Counted from the first letter of the stretch, positions 51,613 to 60,525 are shown. The stretch is 64,000 bases of DNA from GCA-003244245 sp963822695 (GCA_963822695.1 CAWGJH010000003.1:1-64000), one strand, 5' to 3'. Program-made: numbers and translations. Notes: generated by a model not told the origin, from the sequence alone.

Positions 51613-52809
51613 ATGGCCACCGTGGCCTGCCCGTACTGCTACCACCTCATCAACCAGGGCAAACTGGCCTACCAGTGCCTCGGACGCGGAGTACCAGGCG
51701 GCCCGAAGTGCGTGAAACGGGAGGAGGAGCGCCGCCAGCAGCTGACGAATGTCCGAACGGCGGCCTACCCGACCTTCATGCCGGAGTCGCGCCGACTACT
51801 CGGTAGCGCCCGCCAGGCGGCGTGCCCGCATTGCGGCGGCCTCACCGGCGTGCGGGCCTGCCCGGTCTGCTACACACCACTGTCGTCGACATTCGCGGAG
51901 AGCCGCAGCCCGCTCGTCGGGATGGTCGGCGGCAAGGGGGCGGGGAAGACTGTCTACCTGTCGGTGCTGCACCACGAGCTGCGTACGACGGTGCGGCGAC
52001 GGTTCCAGGCCGACATCCGGCTGACCGGGGACCAGCAGGGCGGTGCCGGGTCGCCGCGGCAGTGGCTGGAGAACTATGAGGAGCAGCTCTTCAGGCACGG
52101 GCGGCTGTTCGAGCAGACGGCTGGGGCACTCAACGGGCTGCGCGCGCCGGTCGTCCTCGAGTGGCGGCAGCCGAGGCGCAGGCTCGGCAGGGAGACCTTC
52201 GGCACGACGGTGCTCTCCTTCTACGACGCCGCGGGTGAGGACCTCACCAACCAGGACCACGTGCACACTCAGGCCTACCTTGGCGTGGCGACCGGGCTGG
52301 TGTTGCTGCTCGACCCGTGGCAGCTGCCCGGCGCGATGGACCGCATCGAGGTTCCCGAGTCCGTCGTCCGGGAGGCCGAGCCCCCGCTGGAGGTGCTCAA
52401 CCGGATCACCGAGCTGCTGCGGGTGTCGCACCAGGTCAAGGCGAGCAGGCGGGTCAAGGTGCCGCTGGCCGTCGTGTTCGCGAAGATGGACGCCTTCTTC
52501 CCGCTGCTCGGCGGCAACCACCCGCTGCTGGTGAAGCCAGCGGCGCTGCCGGGCTACGACGAGACAGCGGGCTACAACACCCACGAGCACGTGCGGGCCA
52601 TGCTGCACGAGTACGGCGCGGACGATATTGACGCGCACCTCATGCACAACTACGCGACCTTCCGCTACTTCGCGGTGTCGGCCCTCGGTGCCGCCCCCGA
52701 CTACGCGGCCAAGGAGGTCGACGCGGGTGGCGTGCAGCCCTTCCGCGTCGAGGAGCCGCTGCTGTGGCTGCTCCACCGTTTCGGTGTGATCGACCGGAGC
52801 CGGGTGTGA
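51613..52809 (+). CDS. Zinc-ribbon TRAFAC-type GTPase (DO-GTPase2-like)
   Basis: A 398-residue protein. Two zinc-ribbon-like Cys clusters precede the GTPase: CPYCYH with CLGRGVPGGPKC (~6-35) and CPHCGGLTGVRACPVC (~75-90). The P-loop is MVGGKGAGKTVYLSVLHHEL (~105-120), the switch-II-like motif is YDAAGED (~205), and the G4-like motif is VFAKMDAFF (~290). This arrangement matches the predicted double-GTPase 2 family of GTPase-associated conflict systems. The ATG is 1 base after the preceding stop; the end overlaps the next gene (GTGA). Confidence 0.82.
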   Translation: MATVACPYCYHLINQGKLAYQCLGRGVPGGPKCVKREEERRQQLTNVRTAAYPTFMPESRRLLGSARQAACPHCGGLTGVRACPVCYTPLSSTFAESRSPLVGMVGGKGAGKTVYLSVLHHELRTTVRRRFQADIRLTGDQQGGAGSPRQWLENYEEQLFRHGRLFEQTAGALNGLRAPVVLEWRQPRRRLGRETFGTTVLSFYDAAGEDLTNQDHVHTQAYLGVATGLVLLLDPWQLPGAMDRIEVPESVVREAEPPLEVLNRITELLRVSHQVKASRRVKVPLAVVFAKMDAFFPLLGGNHPLLVKPAALPGYDETAGYNTHEHVRAMLHEYGADDIDAHLMHNYATFRYFAVSALGAAPDYAAKEVDAGGVQPFRVEEPLLWLLHRFGVIDRSRV

Positions 52810-54893
52810 GCGGCGGGTTCGGCTCGCTCTATTACACCGACTGCCGGCCGGGACAAGGTCTGCAGGGCTGGGCGGGATTCCAGTTCCAGGCCGCGTCGCC
52901 CGGGATCGCCCCCGAGGCCATGCCGCTCGTGCAGCGCACGGCGCTCTACGAGCCTCCGGTGCGGTGGATGCGGGAGCGCAGGCCGGTCGCCGACTACCCG
53001 CCGTCGTTGGCGCACACCGTCGAGGGGGGCGTGTTCGCGACCGCAGCCGGGTGTTACCTCGGCCAGGAGGCGAACGGCACGCGTGAGGGCAACCAGTTCA
53101 CCCATGCCGTCGTCACGCGCGATCCCGCGAACTACGGGTTGGTGCGGCCCGCGCAGCTGTGGGCCGCACCATGGTGGGCTGTCGCGCCCGCCCCGGGTAT
53201 CGAGCTCGACGAGCTGGCGGCCCACCCGGAACCAGGGCCGCTCACGGTGGAGACCGTCCGAGACCGGGTGCGCGACGCCGAAGGCGGCGAGGAGCGGCTG
53301 ACCGCCCTGCTCTCGGCGATCCATCACCTCGCCGACCCCGAGCACCGGCGCACCGTGGTGCTCGTGGGCGCCGACCCCGAGGAGGCCGCGTGCTGGCTCG
53401 CTGCGGCGACCCTTCTGCTGCCCCGGCCCGAGGCGCTGCGAGTCAGCTTCAAGATCTTCGTGGCGGACGGCCAGTACGGCCAGCACGACATCATCGCGCT
53501 GCACCCGGAGTGGGCCGGGCGGTGGGCGGACACCGGATCCAGCAGCGGGCTCGCGGTCTTCGACCTCGATCGGGGCCGCCACACCGCCGTGGAGGCTACC
53601 GCCGCCGCGTGCTTCTGGGTCCCCCGCTTGCTGACCGAGGACGCCTACGACGTGGTGGATGCGGTGGAGCTCGCCGGCCAGTTCGCCAGAGCCCGGGTCG
53701 CCGACGCGCCCGCCCCGCCGACCGGCCCGGATCGTCTCGCCGCGGCCGTGGTCGCCGTCGGCGAACCCTTGACCACGTCGGACCAGCTCGAGGCGGCGGC
53801 GGGCTGGTTGCTGACCGCGCCCGAGGAGGCGATGCGGATCGCCCGCGATTCGGTACTGGCGGCGGTGCTCCAGGCGTCCCCGCGCGCGCCCGTGCTACGC
53901 ACGCTGGCCGCCGCCGCTGGATCGCGCGGGTGGGCGCCCGCAGCCCAGCAGATCCAGCGTAGGTTGCTCACCGCCGAGATCGCCGAGGCCCTGACTGCAT
54001 CAGACGGGGCGGCCACATCCGACGGGGTGACTGCGCTCCGCAGGCTCACCGCACTCGCGCCACTGCCGCCCCTGGACCGTCCGGACGGGGACCGGGAGCG
54101 CGGCCGCGCCGAGGTCGAGGCGGCCCTGCGCGAGGCGCGTCCGGATCAGGTTCCCCCGTTGCTCACCGTGGCCCACCGGCACGCCGTGCGACCCGTCACC
54201 GCGAACTTCCGCGGCGCCGCGTACACGTTCGCCGCGTGGTGGGTGGAGCAACCCGACCCCGACCTCGCGCCCGAGCGCTGGCCCGCGCCGCCCGAGGCGA
54301 TCGACTGGGTGCGCGACGTGCTGCGGGGCGCCTTGGCAGGCCCGCAGCAGGCCCGCGCCCTGGAGGCGGTCCGCGCGCGCTGGTGGCGGCCGCTGTGGCA
54401 GGAGGCCTACGATCCGGGCGATGAGCTGGACGCGACGCTGATGTCCGTGGCTTACCAGCACCTCACGGGCTCACGGCGCAACCAGCTGATGCGGGACGTC
54501 CAGGAGTGGGCGTTCGCGCGCATGGTCAGCGGAGCGCATCCGAGCGCGGTGGCCTGGGACATCGTCTTCGACGCGCGAACCCCGGGGATACCCGAGGCAA
54601 CCGAATTCCTGGCGGGCCTGGTGGATGGCGGCCGGACGCTCTCACCCGAAGTCGGGTCCTGGCTCTGTGCGGCGCTTGAGCGCGAACCGGTCCTGTCGGA
54701 GGAAGGCCTCTGGGTGATCGCTCAGCTCCGCCAGCAGGGCCACCCGTTGCCGCTGCGGCTTGCTGAGCGATGCACGAGCGACGTCGTCATCGAGCGCGAG
54801 GATCAGGTGTCCACGGTGGAACCCCGCCGCTGGAGCCTGCGCCGCCGATCCAGCGCGAGATCGGACAGGCAGTCCGGGAAGCGGGGCGAGTGA
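52806..54893 (+). CDS. GTPase-associated protein 1 (GAP1)-like
   Basis: A 695-residue protein beginning GTG within the previous stop. The N-terminus FGSLYYTDCRPGQGLQGWAG, then FQFQAASPGIAPE, fits the N-terminal domain of GTPase-associated protein 1; FTHAVVTRDP and VLVGADPEEAACWLAAATLL follow. The remaining ~400 residues are Ala/Arg-rich helices without catalytic motifs. In published domain surveys such proteins always accompany DO-GTPases; their biochemical role is unknown. The last ~20 residues are basic. Confidence 0.8.
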   Translation: MSGGFGSLYYTDCRPGQGLQGWAGFQFQAASPGIAPEAMPLVQRTALYEPPVRWMRERRPVADYPPSLAHTVEGGVFATAAGCYLGQEANGTREGNQFTHAVVTRDPANYGLVRPAQLWAAPWWAVAPAPGIELDELAAHPEPGPLTVETVRDRVRDAEGGEERLTALLSAIHHLADPEHRRTVVLVGADPEEAACWLAAATLLLPRPEALRVSFKIFVADGQYGQHDIIALHPEWAGRWADTGSSSGLAVFDLDRGRHTAVEATAAACFWVPRLLTEDAYDVVDAVELAGQFARARVADAPAPPTGPDRLAAAVVAVGEPLTTSDQLEAAAGWLLTAPEEAMRIARDSVLAAVLQASPRAPVLRTLAAAAGSRGWAPAAQQIQRRLLTAEIAEALTASDGAATSDGVTALRRLTALAPLPPLDRPDGDRERGRAEVEAALREARPDQVPPLLTVAHRHAVRPVTANFRGAAYTFAAWWVEQPDPDLAPERWPAPPEAIDWVRDVLRGALAGPQQARALEAVRARWWRPLWQEAYDPGDELDATLMSVAYQHLTGSRRNQLMRDVQEWAFARMVSGAHPSAVAWDIVFDARTPGIPEATEFLAGLVDGGRTLSPEVGSWLCAALEREPVLSEEGLWVIAQLRQQGHPLPLRLAERCTSDVVIEREDQVSTVEPRRWSLRRRSSARSDRQSGKRGE

Positions 54894-54896
54894 ACC

Positions 54897-56495
54897 GTGC
54901 CCGCATTGATACTGATCGGGATCGCCCTGTATGGCGTGGCCTGTTACTGCGCCTTCGTCTACGTGGTCGGCCCCGCCTGGCCCTTTGTGATTGTCGGTGC
55001 GGGCGGGATCGGCGTGCTGCTGGTGATCGCGGTGTTGGCCGGGACGCTGCTGCGGGTGGAGGGCCTGGCAGCCCCGACCGTCACCCCGCTCGACGTTGGC
55101 GAGCGGCTGCCGGAGGTTAAGTCGAACTTCGAGCGCGACAGCGCGTGGCCAAGCTACCTGTTCGCTCAGAGCCGAACCGACCTCAGCACGGCGCTGGAAC
55201 ACATCGCGAGCGCGGTATCACGGATGTGGACGTCGATGGCCGGGGTCGTGTGTGACGCGCCCGCAGTGCTCTTCTGCTGGCCGCTGCTGCTGCTGCCGTT
55301 GGCGGGGGCCCTCGCGCTGACGGCGGGCGCCGCTGTGGGCGCCGTCGCGGTCTACAGCCTGCTCGGGATGGTGCTGACCCTCGCGTGGCTTGGCTGGCTG
55401 GTCGTCGTCGGTCTCCTGCGTGGGGTGGACCTGGGCATCCGCACGCTACGCGGCGCGAGGGCCACCTGCCACCACTCCGGCTGCAATTACCGCAACCGGC
55501 TGCCGGCCTACCGCTGCGCGTGCAGCCGGACCCACCATGACATCCGGGCGGGTCGGCTCGGCGCTTTCGTCCGCCGGTGCGAGTGCGGGGCGCTGCTGCC
55601 GACCACCGTCCTGCAGGCCGCGGCAGGGCTGGTGCCGGTGTGCCAGAAATGCGACCGCCCCTTGCGCGCCGGGGCGGCCGTGCTGACCGACGTGCTGGTC
55701 CCGGTGTTCGGACCCGCTTCGGCCGGCAAGACCCGGCTGGTGCTCGCCGGCATGGTCGCGCTCGGCCGGCACCTGAGCGCGGCCGGCGGGTCGCTGCGCC
55801 CGGTCGGGCCGGAGAGTGCAGACACCTTCCGGGACGCCACCACGGTCGTGGAGTCCGGGATGCAGACGACCAAGACCGAGGCCGACCGGCCGCCGGCGGG
55901 AATCACCGTCCGGCTCACGGCGGCGCGACGCACGGCGCTGCTGCACCTGTTCGACGCGGCAGGCGAGTTCTTCAGCAACCGCGAGCAGCACAGCGAGCTG
56001 GCCTTCCTCGATGACGCGCAGGGCCTCGTGTTCGTCCTCGATCCGTTCTCGGTACCCGCCGTCGCGGACGATCTCACCGGGGCGCTTGCGTCCCGACTCG
56101 CGGCGGCGCAGCCGGCCATGATGCATCCCGAACAGTCCTACCTGGTCACCGCGCAGTCGCTGGGTGATCAGGGCATCACGCTGAAGCGCAAGCCGCTCGC
56201 CGTCGCCGTGGTGAAGGCCGACCTGCTGCTCGGTCTGCCCCCCGCCACCGGCCTGCACCCCGAAGCGGGCTCGGGAGAGGTCGAGACCTGGCTGCGAGGC
56301 AAGGGACTGGACAACATGCTCGACGGCGCCGCGCGTGACTTCGGCGTGGTCCGCTACTTCCTCGTGTCCTCGCGCAACGCGGCAACCGACGCGGACGGCT
56401 GGGCCGACCCCACCTCACCCGCGTGGCCACTGCTATGGCTGCTGGATCGGTCCGGGGTGTCGGTCCCCATGCAGAAGCTGGCGGCCGCATCGTGA
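54897..56495 (+). CDS. Membrane-anchored TRAFAC-type GTPase (DO-GTPase1-like)
   Basis: A 532-residue protein, GTG start 3 bases after the GAP1 stop. Two membrane helices occupy residues ~2-45 and a long hydrophobic hairpin ~120-185. A Cys-rich segment follows (CNYRNRLPAYRCACSRTHHD, CECGALL, CQKCDRPLRAG; ~195-265). The P-loop GPASAGKTRLVLAGMVALG is at ~275, DAAGEFF (switch II) at ~353, and VVKADLL (G4-like) at ~438. The GTPase therefore probably faces the cytoplasm at the membrane, paired with the soluble zinc-ribbon GTPase two genes upstream. Its stop overlaps a small membrane-peptide gene. Confidence 0.82.
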   Translation: MPALILIGIALYGVACYCAFVYVVGPAWPFVIVGAGGIGVLLVIAVLAGTLLRVEGLAAPTVTPLDVGERLPEVKSNFERDSAWPSYLFAQSRTDLSTALEHIASAVSRMWTSMAGVVCDAPAVLFCWPLLLLPLAGALALTAGAAVGAVAVYSLLGMVLTLAWLGWLVVVGLLRGVDLGIRTLRGARATCHHSGCNYRNRLPAYRCACSRTHHDIRAGRLGAFVRRCECGALLPTTVLQAAAGLVPVCQKCDRPLRAGAAVLTDVLVPVFGPASAGKTRLVLAGMVALGRHLSAAGGSLRPVGPESADTFRDATTVVESGMQTTKTEADRPPAGITVRLTAARRTALLHLFDAAGEFFSNREQHSELAFLDDAQGLVFVLDPFSVPAVADDLTGALASRLAAAQPAMMHPEQSYLVTAQSLGDQGITLKRKPLAVAVVKADLLLGLPPATGLHPEAGSGEVETWLRGKGLDNMLDGAARDFGVVRYFLVSSRNAATDADGWADPTSPAWPLLWLLDRSGVSVPMQKLAAAS

Positions 56496-56632
56496 GGACC
56501 CCCGTGCCCCCGCACTACCTGTCGTTCCGGATCGTCCTGGTCCTGGTGCTGATGGGGGCGCTCGCCAGCGCGGCGTGGTGGATCGCCCAGCCAGCGGTGC
56601 TGGGCGAGATCCTCCGGTTCCTGGGGATGTAG
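56492..56632 (+). CDS. One-helix membrane peptide of the GTPase cassette
   Basis: A 46-residue frame whose GTG overlaps the membrane-GTPase stop (GTGA). The sequence VRTPVPPHYLSFRIVLVLVL, then MGALASAAWWIAQPAVLGEI, then LRFLGM has one strong transmembrane helix. The coupling and composition support it as the last member of the cassette. I recognise no family. Confidence 0.6.
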   Translation: MRTPVPPHYLSFRIVLVLVLMGALASAAWWIAQPAVLGEILRFLGM

Positions 56633-56634
56633 CC

Positions 56635-56754
56635 GTGCCCGACGTGACCGCCGCGAGCGAAGGCGTGGTCCACCCTGGTGGCACCGTTGGGCAGCGTGAT
56701 GAGTTCCCGGTAGGTGCGGCGACCACGACGAACCGCGCCCAAGCCAACCGCTGA
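56635..56754 (+). CDS. Possible 39-residue peptide after the GTPase cassette
   Basis: A GTG frame two bases after the previous stop reads VPDVTAASEGVVHPGGTVGQ, then RDEFPVGAATTTNRAQANR. Spacing suggests translational coupling, but the sequence is low-complexity and I recognise nothing in it. Confidence 0.25.
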   Translation: MPDVTAASEGVVHPGGTVGQRDEFPVGAATTTNRAQANR

Positions 56755-56801
56755 GCGTTCAGCAGATCGTCACCGGCGTTAACACCGCTGACACAAAAAA
56801 T

Positions 56802-56821
56802 GTTCACTCTTCTTGGTGAAC
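56802..56821. promoter_or_regulatory. Inverted repeat in the ammonium-transporter promoter region
   Basis: GTTCAC (56802-56807) and GTGAAC (56816-56821) form a 6-bp dyad with an 8-base spacer, about 80 bases before the transporter start and next to an A-rich run. It is a candidate operator. It does not match the GlnR consensus well. Confidence 0.4.
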
Positions 56822-56902
56822 TTCTAGCGGACAGTGCACAGTGCTTCCCCACCGAGCCCGGTGATTCTTTGCTGTGCACCATGTGGGTACAAGGAGTTGC
56901 CA

Positions 56903-58336
56903 ATGGTCCCTTACCCTCCGTGGCTTAACGCGGGAGACAACGCCTGGCAGCTGGTCGCGGCGACCCTGGTCGGCCTGATGAGTATCCCTGGCATCGCGAT
57001 CTTGTATGGCGGGATCGTGCAACGCAAGTGGGCTGTCAACACCATGCTCATGGCGTTCACCGGTTTTTCCCTGGTGCTGCTGGTGTGGGTGCTGTGGTTG
57101 TTCAAGATGGGTTTCGGCAGCCCGCTCAAGCTCGGCCCGGGAATCTTGGGTAACTTCGTGGGGCACCCTGGTCCGATCCTGGGACGCGCTACCCAAGATC
57201 AAGCGCAGATACCGCTGCTCAACGGTACGATGCCGGAGTTCCGGTTCCCGCAGTCCACGCTTGCCTATTTCCAGTTCGTCTTCGCTGGGATCACCCCCCT
57301 GCTGTTTTTGGGCAGTGTCGTCGGCCGTATCAACTTCAAGGTCTGGCTGATCTTTGTTCCACTGTGGTCCACGCTGGCCTACTCGGTCAACGCGTTCCTG
57401 CTGTGGGGCGGCGGTTGGTGGTCCCAGCGCGGCGCCCTGGACTACAGCGGTGGTTACGTGATCCACCTCGCCGCCGGGACGACCGGATTCGTGGCAGCCG
57501 CGGTGATCGGGCCGCGACTGGCCCGCGACCGCGCTCGGGCGGTACCCAACAACCTCCCCATGGCCGCGGCTGGCGCCGGCATTCTCTGGCTCGGCTGGAA
57601 TGGCTTCAACGGTGGTGACCCATACTTCGCCGGTGCCGATGCCTCCACCGCGGTCATCAACACCAATCTGGCGACCGCGACCGCGCTGCTGGCCTGGGTC
57701 GTGCTGGACATGTTCTTCGGTATCGACCGCAAACCCACCTTCCTGGGCGCCGTCAATGGCATGATCGCCGGGCTGGTGGCCATCACCCCTGCGGCCGGCT
57801 ACATCAACGGCCTGGGAGCGCTCCTCACCGGACTCATCGCCTCCACCCTGGTCTGGCTGTCGTGGAACAAGCTCAGCAAGACCAGGCCCTTCCGCGCGGT
57901 CAACGACGCGTTGGGGGTCGTGCACACTCACGGAGTCGCCGGACTGGCCGGTGGCCTACTGGTAGGATTCTTCGCCGACCCCAATATTATCGTGTACCTG
58001 GGAAGCGGATCGACCGCCAGCGTATCCTATTCCGGATTGTTCTATGGAAATCCGCGCCAGCTTCTCTGGCAGGCTGGCGCCGCGCTCACTGTCATCGTCT
58101 GGGATGCGTTGATCACATTTGTCATCCTCAAATTCCTCAGCCTGTTCATGCCGCTGCGGATGTCCGACGAGGTCCTCGAAACCGGTGACCTCGCCGTCCA
58201 CGACGAAGAGGCCTACCCCACGGACACCCTCATCCATGCCGATGGCACTCGCCAAGCGGTTGCATCAGAAGGGGCCGCAGCCACCCCGGCGCTGCAGGCC
58301 CAGCGAACCTCGCCCGGTCCAGCGCCGAATAATTAG
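56903..58336 (+). CDS. amt: Ammonium transporter (Amt family)
   Basis: A 477-residue integral membrane protein. ATG at 56903 follows AAGGAG by 7 bases; a longer upstream frame is non-coding. Amt features: NAGDNAWQLVAATLVGLMSI with the GIAILYGGIVQRKW segment, FQFVFAGITP, the phenylalanine/aspartate region SGGYVIHLAAGTTG, and the twin-His pore element ALGVVHTHGVAGLAGGLL. Eleven membrane helices are expected. The long polar C-terminal tail (~60 residues) is unusual and follows the membrane domain. A PII gene usually follows amt; here only its last third remains. Confidence 0.92.
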   Translation: MVPYPPWLNAGDNAWQLVAATLVGLMSIPGIAILYGGIVQRKWAVNTMLMAFTGFSLVLLVWVLWLFKMGFGSPLKLGPGILGNFVGHPGPILGRATQDQAQIPLLNGTMPEFRFPQSTLAYFQFVFAGITPLLFLGSVVGRINFKVWLIFVPLWSTLAYSVNAFLLWGGGWWSQRGALDYSGGYVIHLAAGTTGFVAAAVIGPRLARDRARAVPNNLPMAAAGAGILWLGWNGFNGGDPYFAGADASTAVINTNLATATALLAWVVLDMFFGIDRKPTFLGAVNGMIAGLVAITPAAGYINGLGALLTGLIASTLVWLSWNKLSKTRPFRAVNDALGVVHTHGVAGLAGGLLVGFFADPNIIVYLGSGSTASVSYSGLFYGNPRQLLWQAGAALTVIVWDALITFVILKFLSLFMPLRMSDEVLETGDLAVHDEEAYPTDTLIHADGTRQAVASEGAAATPALQAQRTSPGPAPNN

Positions 58337-58380
58337 CTTAGACTGGCTGCACCGCCCCAGCCCCGAGAAGGGGTGACCAT

Positions 58381-58536
58381 ATCGATCTCATCGCCCCCGA
58401 CCACGACGTTACCGACCTCATCCACATCATCACGAAGGTGGTATCCGCGCGAGGACGCCCAGAAAATATCTGGATCACTCCCGTCGAGGCGCTGACCAGG
58501 GTCCGAACCGGCGAGCGTGGCACCGACGCGCTCTGA
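58381..58536 (+). pseudogene. C-terminal remnant of a PII nitrogen regulator (GlnB/GlnK type)
   Basis: A 51-codon frame without a start reads IDLIAPDHDVTDLIHIITKV, then VSARGRPENIWITPVEALTR, then VRTGERGTDAL and TGA. The ending W-x-TPVE-x-x-x-RVRTGERG-x-DAL is the conserved C-terminus of PII proteins. The first ~60 residues, including the uridylylated T-loop, are missing. Position directly after amt is where glnK normally lies, so a deletion removed the 5' part of the gene. A functional PII copy must exist elsewhere if regulation is retained. Confidence 0.8.
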
Positions 58537-58648
58537 CTTAACGCTGCCCGGCGTTCATGACCCACCCCAGTCCGTCGCGGAAGAAGCGGCGGCTAACTTT
58601 GAGGCAACTGGTGGGCGGTCGGGTCTGGCTCGATGGGGGTGAGGGTTG

Positions 58649-59509
58649 ATGGAGGGGGATCAGAAGGTGGCGCGCGGCCAGGCTCCACCGGGGACTGAGC
58701 GGCCTGAGGGGGTGCGGCCGCGGTTTCATTACGAGCTGATCGGCTGCGGGCTTCGCGGCCATGAGCTGGTCGGTACCGACGTGGCCGAGATCCGTCCGGT
58801 CGATGGTCTGCTCGTGCGGGAAGCCGGGGATGGGCTCCGCTGGTATCGCTGCGTGCGCTGCGATGCCTGGGTTCCGCTGCCACCGCCTGTCGCGCCGACT
58901 CGCCAGCATCTACCAGAGCGGTCTGAGATCGCCCTGCCGCTGCGGGGACGACCGCTGCGGGACCGCTATGTGCTACGCCTGATCGCCCTGGATCGGCTCG
59001 TGCACTTCCTCGTGCTCGGTGCGCTCGCGGTGGCGGTGTTTCTCTTCGCCGCTGATCGGGCGGCCTTGAGTCAGACGTTCTACCGGGTCCTGGATGCGGT
59101 GCAGGGCGGCGTCGGTGGGCCGAGCGGGCCGGGCGGCAGAGGCATTCTCCGGGAGCTGGAGCGGGCCTTCGCCGCGAAGTCCTCCACCTTGTGGGCCGTG
59201 GGGGGCGTGTTGGCCGGCTACGCCGTGCTTGAGGGGGTCGAAGCTGTGGGGCTGTGGTTCGCCAAGCGGTGGGCCGAGTACCTCACCTTCATTGCTACCA
59301 CGCTGTTGTTGATCCCCGAGGTATACGAGCTGACTGGTCGGATCACCATCACCAAGATCATTGCTTTGATCATCAATCTTGCCGTGGTCGTCTACCTGCT
59401 GTTCGCGAAACGGCTGTTCGGGCTTCGCGGCGGTGGGCGCGCCGAAGCCGCCGAGCACGCCCACGACACCGGCTGGCAAGCACTGGAACGCACCCTGCCC
59501 GGCCGATGA
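58649..59509 (+). CDS. DUF2127 membrane protein
   Basis: A 287-residue protein, ATG preceded by a GTGAGGG site. The cytoplasmic N-terminus (~100 residues) contains a Cys pair (YRCVRCDAWVPLP). The DUF2127 membrane part begins at RYVLRLIALDRLVHFLVLGA, with later helices SSTLWAVGGVLAGYAVLEGV, the conserved WFAKRWAEYLTFIATTLLLI and ITKIIALIINLAVVVYLLFA. Function unknown. A Cys-containing N-terminal domain fused to DUF2127 is common in actinobacteria. It stands alone between the PII remnant and the transglycosylase. Confidence 0.87.
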   Translation: MEGDQKVARGQAPPGTERPEGVRPRFHYELIGCGLRGHELVGTDVAEIRPVDGLLVREAGDGLRWYRCVRCDAWVPLPPPVAPTRQHLPERSEIALPLRGRPLRDRYVLRLIALDRLVHFLVLGALAVAVFLFAADRAALSQTFYRVLDAVQGGVGGPSGPGGRGILRELERAFAAKSSTLWAVGGVLAGYAVLEGVEAVGLWFAKRWAEYLTFIATTLLLIPEVYELTGRITITKIIALIINLAVVVYLLFAKRLFGLRGGGRAEAAEHAHDTGWQALERTLPGR

Positions 59510-59575
59510 GCTAGGCGAGCTCGCCTGCCGGTTCACCCGGCTCATGTCCTCCGTGTCCGCACGCGCTTCCGGTCG

Positions 59576-60457
59576 TTGATCCGTGGTGTGAGCGGTGAGA
59601 AGCGTGTGTGGCACGGCCGGGTGGGCGGTTACGCGCTGCGGGGGGTGTTGTCCGGTGGTGCGCTGGCCTGTGCTGGCCTGGTCCTGGTGGGCTTGGGCGC
59701 GCTAGCCGCCCCGCTACCCGACCGGGGACTTGCTGCGCCTATGCCGGTGGCGATGGCCGCGCCCGCCGCGCTGCCTGACGTCCCCGAGCCTGCCGCCGCG
59801 CCGGCTGCCCAGCCCGCCGGGCAGCCGGCTGGCGAGCGGGTCACGATACAAATCCCCGCTCCTGCGGCCCGCCCCGGTGCACCGGCGCTGGCCTTTGCTG
59901 CGTGGGCAACCCGGATGGCCCGGGTGACCGGGATCCCGGTGCGGGCGTTGGAGGCCTACGCCAACGCACATGCCCTGATGGCCGCCGCCCGGCCCGGTTG
60001 CCGTCTGACCTGGGTGACCCTGGCCGGTATCGCGGCGGTGGAGTCCCAGCATGGGACTATCGGAGGTCGTACTCTGCTGCCCGACGGTCGGTCTTCATCG
60101 CCGATCATCGGGATACCGCTCAACGGCGCCAACGGTACCCGGACCATCGCGGCCACTGACGGTGGTCTGCTGGACGGTGACAAGGTGTGGGAGCACGCTG
60201 TGGGGCCCTTCCAGTTCATCCCGTCCACCTGGGCGTTGTGGCGGGCTGATGGGAACAATGACGGGATCAGCGACCCACAGAACATCGACGATGCCGCCTT
60301 GGCTGCCGCTCAATACCTGTGTGCGGACAACAGGAATCTGGCATCTGGTGACGGTTGGCTACGGGCGATCCTGTCCTACAACAGTTCCCTGGACTACGCG
60401 CAGAAGGTTTATGGTTTCGCGCAGGGCTACGCCCGCAGCGCCCGGAACCTGACCTGA
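59576..60457 (+). CDS. Exported lytic transglycosylase
   Basis: A 293-residue protein with an N-terminal membrane segment (YALRGVLSGGALACAGLVLV), a Pro/Ala linker (~45-90) and a lytic murein transglycosylase domain. WVTLAGIAAVESQHGTIGGR carries the catalytic Glu in AVESQHG; AVGPFQFIPSTWALWRADGN and the DAALAAAQYLC segment follow. It cleaves peptidoglycan glycan strands with 1,6-anhydro product. The start is TTG at 59576 or GTG at 59588; no Shine-Dalgarno decides. It precedes a WXG100/RHS module, which fits a role in wall passage for type VII-like secretion, though this is inferred. Confidence 0.88.
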   Translation: MIRGVSGEKRVWHGRVGGYALRGVLSGGALACAGLVLVGLGALAAPLPDRGLAAPMPVAMAAPAALPDVPEPAAAPAAQPAGQPAGERVTIQIPAPAARPGAPALAFAAWATRMARVTGIPVRALEAYANAHALMAAARPGCRLTWVTLAGIAAVESQHGTIGGRTLLPDGRSSSPIIGIPLNGANGTRTIAATDGGLLDGDKVWEHAVGPFQFIPSTWALWRADGNNDGISDPQNIDDAALAAAQYLCADNRNLASGDGWLRAILSYNSSLDYAQKVYGFAQGYARSARNLT

Positions 60458-60472
60458 CCGCACCCGCGTTCG

Positions 60473-60519
60473 GTCCCGTGGACCTTTTACCCGCCCTCGA
60501 CGGTCAAGATCCACGGGAC
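60473..60519. terminator. Hairpin between convergent genes
   Basis: GTCCCGTGGA (60473-60482) and TCCACGGGAC (60510-60519) form a perfect 10-bp stem with a 27-base loop. It lies between the rightward transglycosylase and the leftward WXG100 gene, a place where a bidirectional terminator is expected. There is no clear U-tract, which is common in actinobacteria. Confidence 0.5.
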
Positions 60520-60525
60520 ACGCTC

